Source: Planctomycetaceae bacterium
Lineage (GTDB): Bacteria > Planctomycetota > Planctomycetia > Pirellulales > Thermoguttaceae
Length of the DNA: 5,864 nt
Assembly (NCBI GenBank): GCA_009776995.1
Contig: WRMR01000331.1
Span: forward strand, 1 to 5,864
Direction of reading: 5' to 3'
How positions within the stretch are numbered: the stretch's first letter is position 1; each line of letters starts with the position of its first letter. The position numbers and the translations under genes were made by a program. Below the pieces are notes generated by a model. The model ran no database searches and was not told the origin of the DNA. It saw only the letters and a program-made list of their open reading frames with translations. Positions 1-5,620 of the stretch are shown in pieces.

Positions 1-176
1 ATCGGGCGAGTTGTGTCTTGGGGCAAAACGAAACAGGCCGTAAAGACAACTTCCGACATTTCTGACGCTGGCGGAAACGCCTTGATCGACACGATTTCAG
101 TCTGATCGTCGGAAATCGCCGGGCAGATACAATACAGTAGTGGAATCGCAAGGTAAAGCAAAATTCGTTTTTTCAT
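1..176 (-). CDS. N-terminal part of a secreted protein of unknown function (runs off the window)
   Basis: An open frame of 58 codons starts with ATG at 176 and leaves the window at base 1 without a stop. The start is well supported: GGGAGG lies 5 nt upstream and an extended -10 promoter about 85 nt upstream. The N-terminus reads as a classical signal peptide: Lys2, Lys3 and Arg4, a hydrophobic core at residues 5-18, then a plausible signal peptidase I site after Ala-Ile-Ser (residues 20-22) before Asp23-Asp24. Two Cys (16 and 18) lie in the core, but the context is not a good lipobox, so a lipoprotein is less likely. The mature part visible (residues 23-58) has no motif I recognise. The protein is inferred to be exported. 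It lies 220 bp downstream of trkA on the same strand with its own promoter, so it is probably a separate transcription unit. Confidence 0.72.
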   Translation of the reverse strand, partial: MKKRILLYLAIPLLYCICPAISDDQTEIVSIKAFPPASEMSEVVFTACFVLPQDTTRP

Positions 177-180
177 GATT

Positions 181-187
181 TCCTCCC
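181..187 (-). promoter_or_regulatory. Strong Shine-Dalgarno of the secreted-protein gene
   Basis: Read on the minus strand the sequence is GGGAGGA, with 5 nt between GGAGG and the ATG at 176. It is the best ribosome binding site in the window and it fixes the start of the partial gene. Confidence 0.7.
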
Positions 188-260
188 GGGTGAAAAGAAT
201 CTGTTGGCATACTGGTTCCAGAAACCGGATTAAACCATTCGGCGAAAAACCTTTGATTCT

Positions 261-269
261 ATTATAGCA
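261..269 (-). promoter_or_regulatory. Extended -10 promoter (TGCTATAAT) for the secreted-protein gene
   Basis: The minus strand reads TGCTATAAT, a perfect sigma70-type -10 hexamer with the TGn extension. No convincing -35 sits 16-18 bp upstream; a TTGACT lies about 25 bp away, which is too far. The extended -10 could make a -35 dispensable. Transcription would start near 254 and give a leader of about 78 nt. The same ten bases, TGCTATAATA, recur in the promoter of the membrane-protein gene near 5510. Confidence 0.5.
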
Positions 270-396
270 AATGGGGTTTGAGTTGGGTAGGAGTCAAAAT
301 CATGGGACAGACCTTCGTACAATCCATGTCCGAAGCAGGTGGGGCGTGTGATACATCCGGGAAACCATTTCTCCGGCAAAAGTCCCGGGTTGAGAG

Positions 397-1746
397 TCAT
401 TTTTTTGCGGGCGAAAAAACCGTGACAAGGCTTGGAATGGCATCCGCCTGGGCAAGAGCGACGACCGTGTCTCCTTGTTGAAGAATGCTTTGGGCGTTCG
501 GCAGATAAACATATCCCTCTCTCAATACGGCTGCCAGGAGCGTTTTGGCAGGCAAGGTCACTTCGTTCAGGCTTCCCTTCGTGACGGGCGAGTCTTGGAA
601 AACCTCCAGTTCGAGGATTTCAATGCCACCGCTGAGAAGTGAAATGTTACGAAAAACAATCGGCCCGCTATTCAGCAGCCCGATGACCTGCTTTGCCATG
701 ACGGTTCGCGGGCTGACCGCCTCGTTAATGCCGAGTCGTTCGGTGACGTTGGCGTAGTCTGATCGCGTCACAACGGCCATCCGCTTTTTCGCGCCAAGGG
801 TTTCGGCTTCAACGCAGGCCATGATATTGTCTTCATCGTTCCCGGTGCACGCGATAAAAATATCCGCGTCACCGACGCCTTCTTTCTCCAAATCGTTACG
901 TCGCAAAGCGTTGGCGTGTACGATGGTCAGTTCCTCATCCTGCGACGCCAGATTTTCGCATCGGGAACGGTCAACGTCCATAATCGTTACGGAATATCGA
1001 CGGTTGGACAGCACACGAGCCAAGTGTTGGCCGGTTTCCCCACCACCAGCAATGATGACTTTCTGTTTCTTGTACGATTGAATATAGAACATTTTTTTCA
1101 CTTCTGTGAGTCTGTCTGGCTCACCCAAAAGTGAAATCCGGTCACCCACTTCGACCGTGTCTTCGGCAGTGGGAATCGTTGTTTGACCATTGCGATAAAT
1201 CGACCCGATCCGCACTTCCGGAGGAAGATGTAATTGGCGCAGTTTTTTACCTGTTGCCTGAGATGGCCGCATGATGAGAACATCTTGCATTTCAAGCTGG
1301 CCACGGGCGAAATATTCGATTGTCACCGAACTGGAATCGTGGATTCGCCGGGCAAATTCCATGGCGGTTAAATGTTCGGGACTGAGAATCCGGTCAATAC
1401 GAAAATGATTCTGATAATCAAATGTACTCAAATCGCGAAATATTTTGCCATAAACGCGAACTGCAACGCGAGTTGCGCCCATCTCTTTGGCCATGCTTGC
1501 GGCAAGCATGTTGCATTCGACATTTCCGGTCATCGCCAGGCAGAGATCAACCGAAGTCACACCGGCTTGAAACAAAACACTGGATTCAGAAGCCGAACCC
1601 ACCACGACATTGACATCCATTTCAGAATCGATCTGCGCGGCTATTTCAGGGCTTTTTTCGACAATTGTGACTTTATGTCGTTGCTCACACAAGATTTCTG
1701 CAACGGAAGTACCGATGACCCCGCCACCCAGTACCAAAATTTTCAT
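397..1746 (-). CDS. trkA: Trk potassium uptake regulatory subunit TrkA (two RCK domains in tandem)
   Basis: This is the peripheral cytoplasmic subunit that binds NAD(H) and gates the TrkH/TrkG potassium channel. At 449 residues it matches the usual full length of about 450-460. It has the tandem arrangement of TrkA. The first Rossmann RCK_N domain carries Gly7-x-Gly9-x-x-Gly12 with acidic Glu30 at the end of the second strand, which should hold the adenosine ribose. It is followed by a first RCK_C domain at about 140-222. A second RCK_N has Gly234-x-Gly236-x-x-Gly239 with Asp257, and a second RCK_C spans about 365-449. The segments around residues 50-62 and 103-131 resemble planctomycete TrkA proteins as I remember them. 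The ATG at 1746 has GGAAG a few bases upstream; the stop is TGA at 397-399. No trkH lies in the window, so the channel partner must be encoded elsewhere. It is transcribed divergently from the ketosynthase-like/ThiF operon. Confidence 0.93.
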   Translation of the reverse strand: MKILVLGGGVIGTSVAEILCEQRHKVTIVEKSPEIAAQIDSEMDVNVVVGSASESSVLFQAGVTSVDLCLAMTGNVECNMLAASMAKEMGATRVAVRVYGKIFRDLSTFDYQNHFRIDRILSPEHLTAMEFARRIHDSSSVTIEYFARGQLEMQDVLIMRPSQATGKKLRQLHLPPEVRIGSIYRNGQTTIPTAEDTVEVGDRISLLGEPDRLTEVKKMFYIQSYKKQKVIIAGGGETGQHLARVLSNRRYSVTIMDVDRSRCENLASQDEELTIVHANALRRNDLEKEGVGDADIFIACTGNDEDNIMACVEAETLGAKKRMAVVTRSDYANVTERLGINEAVSPRTVMAKQVIGLLNSGPIVFRNISLLSGGIEILELEVFQDSPVTKGSLNEVTLPAKTLLAAVLREGYVYLPNAQSILQQGDTVVALAQADAIPSLVTVFSPAKK

Positions 1747-1784
1747 TGCACTTCCTTTGTGATGATTCCCAAAATTGAATAATT

Positions 1785-1814
1785 ATTATAAAATCAATGT
1801 AACCACTTGGTCGA
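1785..1814 (-). promoter_or_regulatory. Putative trkA promoter
   Basis: On the minus strand TATAAT lies at 1785-1790 and TCGACC, a four-of-six match to TTGACA, at 1809-1814, with an 18-bp spacer. Transcription would begin near 1778 and leave a leader of about 32 nt before trkA. The -35 overlaps the first copy of a 13-bp direct repeat (1800-1812). The surroundings are AT-rich, so a chance -10 match is possible. Confidence 0.4.
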
Positions 1815-1904
1815 AAAATCAGAATCAGGGGTTATCTCGACGGGTGCCAGTGTTTTCACTATAATACCATACAAACGGTGTATTGGCAGGATAACCACTT
1901 TGTC
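1800..1904. repeat. Pair of 13-bp direct repeats in the divergent trkA/ketosynthase intergenic region
   Basis: TAACCACTTGGTC at 1800-1812 and TAACCACTTTGTC at 1892-1904 match at 12 of 13 positions, with start points 92 bp apart. The first covers the trkA -35 region; the second lies just downstream of the expected start of the plus-strand transcript. A 7-bp inverted match, GGTTATC at 1830-1836 against GATAACC at 1890-1896, overlaps the second copy. Their positions would suit operators for a shared regulator, but this is inference and chance is not excluded. Confidence 0.35.
1837..1865 (+). promoter_or_regulatory. Putative promoter of the ketosynthase-like/ThiF operon
   Basis: TATAAT stands at 1860-1865 and TCGACG, matching four of six bases of TTGACA, at 1837-1842, with the ideal 17-bp spacer. 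Transcription would begin near 1872 and give a leader of about 70 nt. It is back to back with the trkA promoter, their -10 elements about 70 bp apart. Confidence 0.45.
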
Positions 1905-1941
1905 AGGTATCGATTAAGAGTACCGCAGTTAGAATGATTGA

Positions 1942-3237
1942 ATGTCACGAGTTGTCATTACAGGTATGGGGATCACCAGCCCCGCAGGTTTGACGTTAAG
2001 TTCGTTATGGAAGTCGCTTTCCGAAGGAAAAAGCGGCGTTCGCGCCTGTCTGCCGGAAGAAGGGTTGCCCGTTCCTTACGCGGCGTTTGCCGATGATTTT
2101 ACCGGCGACATTGATGATTTCGGTGACTTGGAACCGCAATTGAAAAAGACGATCCGCAAAGGTCTCAAGCTTATGTCGCGCGAAATCCAGATGTGTATTG
2201 CCGCGACGCAACGTGCCTTGATGGATGCCGGTATTTCCTGCGGCCAACTTGCCCCGGAACGCGTCGGCACTTCAATCGGCTCGGATTACATCCTGACAAC
2301 GCCCTATGAATTTCTCGATGCTTTCAAGGCTTGTTTCGATGACAACATGCAATTGGATTTCGGAATCTGGGGCGAAAAGGGGCTGGCGAAAATGACGCCA
2401 CTTTGGCAACTCAAATATCTTTCGAACATGCCCTCGTGCCACATTGCCATTTACAACGATTTTCGCGGTGTTTGCAGTTCGGTCACGCTTCGCGAGGCTT
2501 CCATCGGCGCGACGCTCGGCGAGGCAGTACACAATATCAAGTCCGGGAAAGTCGATGTCATGGTCGTTGGCACAACCGGTTCGCGTCTCCATCCGGTCAA
2601 AATGGTGCAGGCCATTCGTGCCGAACAGGTTGCGCAAGGGGACTTGGCCCCGGAAACGGCCAGCCGACCGTTCGACAGCGAACGTGAAGGCATGGTTCTT
2701 GGCGAAGGTGCGGGCACACTCATTCTTGAATCCGAGAACCATGCGAATCAACGTGGTGCAAGGGTTTATGGTGAGGTTGTTTGCGGAACCTATCCCGCCC
2801 ATGTCGGCTGCGGATTGACGTTCTGTCGCCGTGATGCCCTGGCCCAAGCCATGTCGTTGTTGCTGGAACGCATCGGCATTTCACCCAATCAGATCGGCCA
2901 CATCAACGCACATGGCTTATCGACCGGCCCCTGTGACATCGACGAAGCGAACGCCATTCGTGATGTGTTCGGCAGACATCGCATCCCGGTGACGGCGGCC
3001 AAAAGTTATTTCGGCAACCTCGGGGCCGGAAGCGGTGCGGTCGAAATGATTGCAGGCGTTTTGGCTTTGCAGGAAAACAAACTGTTCCCCATTCTCAACA
3101 ACGTGATGGGCGACCCCGACTGCCCGATTACACCTGTACGGGAATTTGGTGTTGCGGCGGGCGATTCCTTCATCAAGTTGAGCGTCTCGCCGCAGGCTCA
3201 AGCGTCTGCGGTTTTCATCCGCAAAGCCTCCGTATGA
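1942..3237 (+). CDS. Beta-ketoacyl-ACP synthase-fold protein with a substituted active site
   Basis: A 431-residue thiolase-fold protein of KAS I/II (FabB/FabF) size. It opens with the typical VVITGMGITSPAG (residues 4-16). Other landmarks are the D-x-MVVG strand near 205-210, RPFD near 242-245, GEGAG (254-258), NAHG (322-325) and the K-S-x-x-G-N-L-G-A segment (354-362). Aligned by motif to FabF, the nucleophilic Cys (GPSISIATAC) becomes Glu185, and the second catalytic His (TGH) becomes Asn359; the first His (His324) and the Lys (Lys354) are kept. The GFGGTN loop of FabF is replaced by an unrelated stretch at about 411-421. Ordinary decarboxylative condensation through a Cys thioester therefore seems unlikely; a chain-length-factor-like partner, a decarboxylase or a new activity are possible. 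I recall similar substitutions in planctomycete relatives, unverified. A TGA directly precedes the ATG, fixing the upstream limit; no Shine-Dalgarno is evident. The stop overlaps the next start (ATGA). Confidence 0.88.
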   Translation: MSRVVITGMGITSPAGLTLSSLWKSLSEGKSGVRACLPEEGLPVPYAAFADDFTGDIDDFGDLEPQLKKTIRKGLKLMSREIQMCIAATQRALMDAGISCGQLAPERVGTSIGSDYILTTPYEFLDAFKACFDDNMQLDFGIWGEKGLAKMTPLWQLKYLSNMPSCHIAIYNDFRGVCSSVTLREASIGATLGEAVHNIKSGKVDVMVVGTTGSRLHPVKMVQAIRAEQVAQGDLAPETASRPFDSEREGMVLGEGAGTLILESENHANQRGARVYGEVVCGTYPAHVGCGLTFCRRDALAQAMSLLLERIGISPNQIGHINAHGLSTGPCDIDEANAIRDVFGRHRIPVTAAKSYFGNLGAGSGAVEMIAGVLALQENKLFPILNNVMGDPDCPITPVREFGVAAGDSFIKLSVSPQAQASAVFIRKASV

Positions 3238-4019
3238 CACGCTACCATCGGCAAGTGATTTTTGAACCGTTCGGCGCACAGGGACAAGAGCAGCTGGTGC
3301 GGTCGCGCGTGTTGATATGTGGTTGCGGCGCGTTGGGGGGTAGCGTGGCCGCAATCCTTGCCCGGGCGGGAGTCGGTTTTCTGCGTCTGTTGGACGATGA
3401 CATCGTGACGCTTGGTAATTTGCACCGCCAGTTTCTTTTCAACGAATCGGATGCGGAAGCGGAAACGCCTAAAGTCATCGCTGCCGCGCGGGCATTGCAT
3501 GCCGCCAACAGCGGCGTGACCATCGAGCCGGTGCAGGTACGCTTAACACGCGAAAATGGGCACGAACTGGTTGCCGACGTCGATCTGCTCATGGACGGTA
3601 CAGATCATTTTCCGACGCGATTTCTCCTGAACGAACTGACATTGGGTTCCGACAAGCCGCTTGTTTCCGGCGGTGTCACCGGCACGTCGGGGCAGGTGAT
3701 GACTGTTATTCCCGGTCAAACGCCGTGCCTGGGTTGCGTGTTCGACCCTGCCCTTGCCGATGTTCACGCAAAACCGGGTGTTGCCAAACCGTTCCCCGTG
3801 CTTTCGCCGATTGTGCAAGTTGTTTCCGCCTGGCAGGCGATGGAAGCGATCAAAATTCTCAGCGGCCATACTGACCGCATGTCCCACACGATATTCACCT
3901 TCGATCTTTGGAACAACCGCATCCGACAGTTCCCGCTTGAACAACTCGCCCGCGAACGTTGTGAAATGTGCCGATCAATGGCAGCCGCTACTGCGATCGA
4001 AGTGAACCATCACCGATAA
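3234..4019 (+). CDS. ThiF/MoeB/HesA-family adenylyltransferase (E1-like), probable
   Basis: Enzymes of this family use ATP to adenylate the C-terminal glycine of a ubiquitin-fold carrier such as ThiS or MoaD, or another carboxylate. The 261 residues form a single-domain enzyme of MoeB/ThiF size. Visible are the nucleotide loop Gly30-x-Gly32-x-x-Gly35, the acidic cluster Asp54-56, N-L-x-R-Q at 62-66, Lys80 in the TPK segment, and the Mg/ATP aspartate Asp124 in the D-G-T-D motif, followed by His125 where Asn is usual, then Arg129. Two CxxC pairs, Cys165/168 and Cys243/246, should bind structural zinc. The crossover loop (about 171-190) has no Cys, unlike ThiF Cys184 and the equivalent MoeB Cys. 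Q-A-M-E-A-I-K at 201-207 is typical. The start overlaps the ketosynthase-like stop by four bases with no own ribosome site, which implies translational coupling. No rhodanese domain and no carrier gene are seen. ThiF, MoeB or HesA cannot be told apart here. Confidence 0.9.
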   Translation: MTRYHRQVIFEPFGAQGQEQLVRSRVLICGCGALGGSVAAILARAGVGFLRLLDDDIVTLGNLHRQFLFNESDAEAETPKVIAAARALHAANSGVTIEPVQVRLTRENGHELVADVDLLMDGTDHFPTRFLLNELTLGSDKPLVSGGVTGTSGQVMTVIPGQTPCLGCVFDPALADVHAKPGVAKPFPVLSPIVQVVSAWQAMEAIKILSGHTDRMSHTIFTFDLWNNRIRQFPLEQLARERCEMCRSMAAATAIEVNHHR

Positions 4020-5430
4020 GGACGGCGACCCATTCGGTTTCCTTGAACGCTTGCAGAATGATCTTGACCATGATGGTCAACGGAGCGGCCAAAAACAACC
4101 CGATTGCACCGAGCAACCAGCCCCAGATGATGAGCGAAAGGATGATGACGACCGTTGAGATGCCCAGCCCGTGTCCCAGGATTTTCGGGTCAATTCCGTA
4201 GGCAAGTGTGCATTCAATCGCGGTGAGACACACAGCATAGAGTAACACCGCAGGCACTCCGCCATCCATAAAAATCAGCAAACCGGGGATAATGGACGCG
4301 ATAATTCCACCGAGGTTCGGGATAAAGTAAAGGAAACACGCCACCAATCCCCAGAACATGAAACCCGGCACATCAAACCACCAATAAACCAGTGTGGCGG
4401 CAATCCCCGAAAGACAACTGGTAAAGGCTTTCAGGAACAGGTAGCGGCGAATTTCCGTGGCGATTTTGTGCAGGTGTTCGTTGGTGATCGGCCCTTTGCC
4501 GAAGGCACGATCGATTTTTGCCGGAAAACGCGAAGCCTCGAAAATCATGAACAATGTGATGATAAAAACGAGAAAGCTGCGTTCGATCATCTGTCGCGCC
4601 ACTTCAGCGGTTTTGGTAAACCAATTATACAGGCTTTGCGCGTTCAACTCAATGAGCGACAGTTCCACCGCCTGCGGAGCTTGCTGCACAAAAGGCAGGA
4701 CTTCTTCGTTCGGCAAGGGATCGTCGTAACTTGGTGGAACCGAAATGGAATACGTGTCTCCCATACGATCCAAAATGGTTTTGCTACTTTGATCGGCACC
4801 TTCATCAGATTTGTCTTCCTCAGCATCGTCCGCCGGAAAATCAAGAGACGGCGACAAAGAGACGGCTTGTGATGGTTCTTGTTGCGGCGGTAAAGGTTTG
4901 GCAATATCTGTTTCGATTGCGCTGTTGATCCTTGGCGTATCAATTTCCTCACTGGATAGTGTTTCGTAGCCGTTTTCCTGCGGTTCCGTTTTTTTATCAA
5001 AACCGGAATTCAGCCTGTATCCCCAGGTTTCCAACACATCCTCAAGTCGTTGAAACTCGCGGTTGATTTTGCGGGCATATGATTCACGTTTTTCTTTACT
5101 CAGTTCGGTGGAGATGGAATTGACGACCAGACGGGTCATTCCGAAAAAGAAAATGGCAACACAGCCGAGTACAATGACCAGCGCAAGAATGCGGGGACAG
5201 CCTTTCGACTCCAGCCAACGAAGCGGCACCAGCAGAATGATCGTGGCGAACAGAGCCAGCAACATCGGCGCGATGATACCGCTGGCCGCCTTGATCCCGG
5301 CCAGCACGATTACCACGGCCGCCGCGAGGATCAGCCCGCGAAACACAAATTCCTGTTTTGGTGCCGGAGGATAGTGCGGTCCCTGCCCGTGATCGGACGG
5401 TTGGGCAGGCAAACGGACTTTTTTGGACAT
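3988..5430 (-). CDS. AI-2E (PerM/TqsA)-family membrane protein with a long acidic insertion
   Basis: A 480-residue inner-membrane protein; family members are commonly about 350 residues. Proposed roles include autoinducer-2 export and Na+/H+ antiport, but for most members the substrate is unknown. Likely membrane segments are at about 33-49, 51-70, 80-104, 284-300, 336-352, 356-388, 392-411 and 424-460. Family landmarks are F-I-P-N-L-G-G at 369-375 with a further Pro at 382, and D-P-K-I-L-G-x-x-L-G-I (414-424) followed by the W-G-x-L-L-G segment (436-441) and A-P-L (449-451). The stretch between the third and fourth segments is about 180 residues. It includes a coiled-coil-like part (107-136) and a low-complexity part (about 145-260) rich in Asp, Glu, Pro, Gln and Ser, which accounts for the extra length. 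The N-terminus (1-27) is Pro-rich and hydrophilic. The ATG at 5430 has only a weak GAAAG upstream. The 3' end overlaps the convergent ThiF-family gene by 32 bp. Confidence 0.91.
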   Translation of the reverse strand: MSKKVRLPAQPSDHGQGPHYPPAPKQEFVFRGLILAAAVVIVLAGIKAASGIIAPMLLALFATIILLVPLRWLESKGCPRILALVIVLGCVAIFFFGMTRLVVNSISTELSKEKRESYARKINREFQRLEDVLETWGYRLNSGFDKKTEPQENGYETLSSEEIDTPRINSAIETDIAKPLPPQQEPSQAVSLSPSLDFPADDAEEDKSDEGADQSSKTILDRMGDTYSISVPPSYDDPLPNEEVLPFVQQAPQAVELSLIELNAQSLYNWFTKTAEVARQMIERSFLVFIITLFMIFEASRFPAKIDRAFGKGPITNEHLHKIATEIRRYLFLKAFTSCLSGIAATLVYWWFDVPGFMFWGLVACFLYFIPNLGGIIASIIPGLLIFMDGGVPAVLLYAVCLTAIECTLAYGIDPKILGHGLGISTVVIILSLIIWGWLLGAIGLFLAAPLTIMVKIILQAFKETEWVAVLIGDGSLRSQ

Positions 5431-5509
5431 ATTTCTATTCTTTCACTGTATCATGCGGAGATCAGCCATTAATGAAAACCGTTCGGAAATCTTGTCGATC
5501 AGCAATGAT

Positions 5510-5539
5510 ATTATAGCATTTTTCGGCCTATCCTGACAG
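5510..5539 (-). promoter_or_regulatory. Promoter of the AI-2E-family gene, with extended -10
   Basis: The minus strand reads TGCTATAAT at 5510-5518, a perfect -10 with TGn extension. CTGTCA at 5534-5539 matches TTGACA at four of six bases with an 18-bp spacer. Transcription would start near 5503 and give a leader of about 73 nt. It is the best-formed promoter in the window. Its -35 lies inside a short inverted repeat (5525-5542). Confidence 0.55.
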
Positions 5540-5542
5540 GCC
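5525..5542. repeat. Short inverted repeat over the -35 of the AI-2E promoter
   Basis: GGCCT at 5525-5529 and AGGCC at 5538-5542 form perfect 5-bp arms around an 8-nt centre. Because it covers the -35 it could be an operator. Read on the plus strand no T-run follows closely, so it is a poor terminator. The arms are short enough to occur by chance. Confidence 0.25.
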
Positions 5543-5555
5543 AAATTTTCGCGCG

Positions 5556-5590
5556 TACAGAGTGCAGATTTCAGGGGTCAGAGTTCAGGG
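5556..5590 (+). repeat. Degenerate heptamer tandem repeat, five units with CAG in register
   Basis: Five consecutive 7-bp units all have CAG at positions 3-5. Units three and five are identical (TTCAGGG, at 5570-5576 and 5584-5590). Unit four is GTCAGAG, unit one TACAGAG and unit two TGCAGAT. The array lies upstream of the AI-2E promoter and shows no coding character. Confidence 0.5.
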
Positions 5591-5599
5591 TAAAAATCA

Positions 5600-5620
5600 C
5601 TTTGCGTTTTGCCCTTTGCG
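5600..5620 (+). repeat. Second heptamer tandem repeat, three CTTTGCG-like units
   Basis: The outer units, at 5600-5606 and 5614-5620, are both CTTTGCG; the middle unit is TTTTGCC. The array starts 9 bp after the first heptamer array and keeps the same 7-bp period with an unrelated unit. Runs of CTTTGCG-type units are, as I recall, common intergenic repeats in several bacterial groups. Confidence 0.5.

Noticed and set aside
357..388. Stem of CCGGGA and TCCCGG downstream of trkA as a terminator
   Set aside because: Only six base pairs with a 20-nt loop, and no T-run follows on the trkA strand.
1372..1782. A 136-codon plus-strand open frame opposite the start of trkA
   Set aside because: It is antisense to the conserved first Rossmann domain of TrkA, rich in Cys, His and Asn with no motif, and is best read as a shadow.
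1934..1993. A 19-codon overlapping upstream frame beginning at ATG 1934, just before the ketosynthase-like start
   Set aside because: It has no ribosome binding site and no attenuator-like residue run; a chance out-of-frame ATG is the simpler reading.
2473..2475. Cys178 of the ketosynthase-like protein as the catalytic nucleophile
   Set aside because: It sits seven residues before the nucleophile position in the motif alignment, so it would not lie at the nucleophilic elbow without a structural rearrangement.
2272..2847. A 191-codon minus-strand open frame inside the ketosynthase-like gene
   Set aside because: It lies wholly inside a well-supported gene, its composition looks like an antisense shadow (rich in Arg, Thr, Ala with no motif), and it has no promoter or ribosome site of its own.
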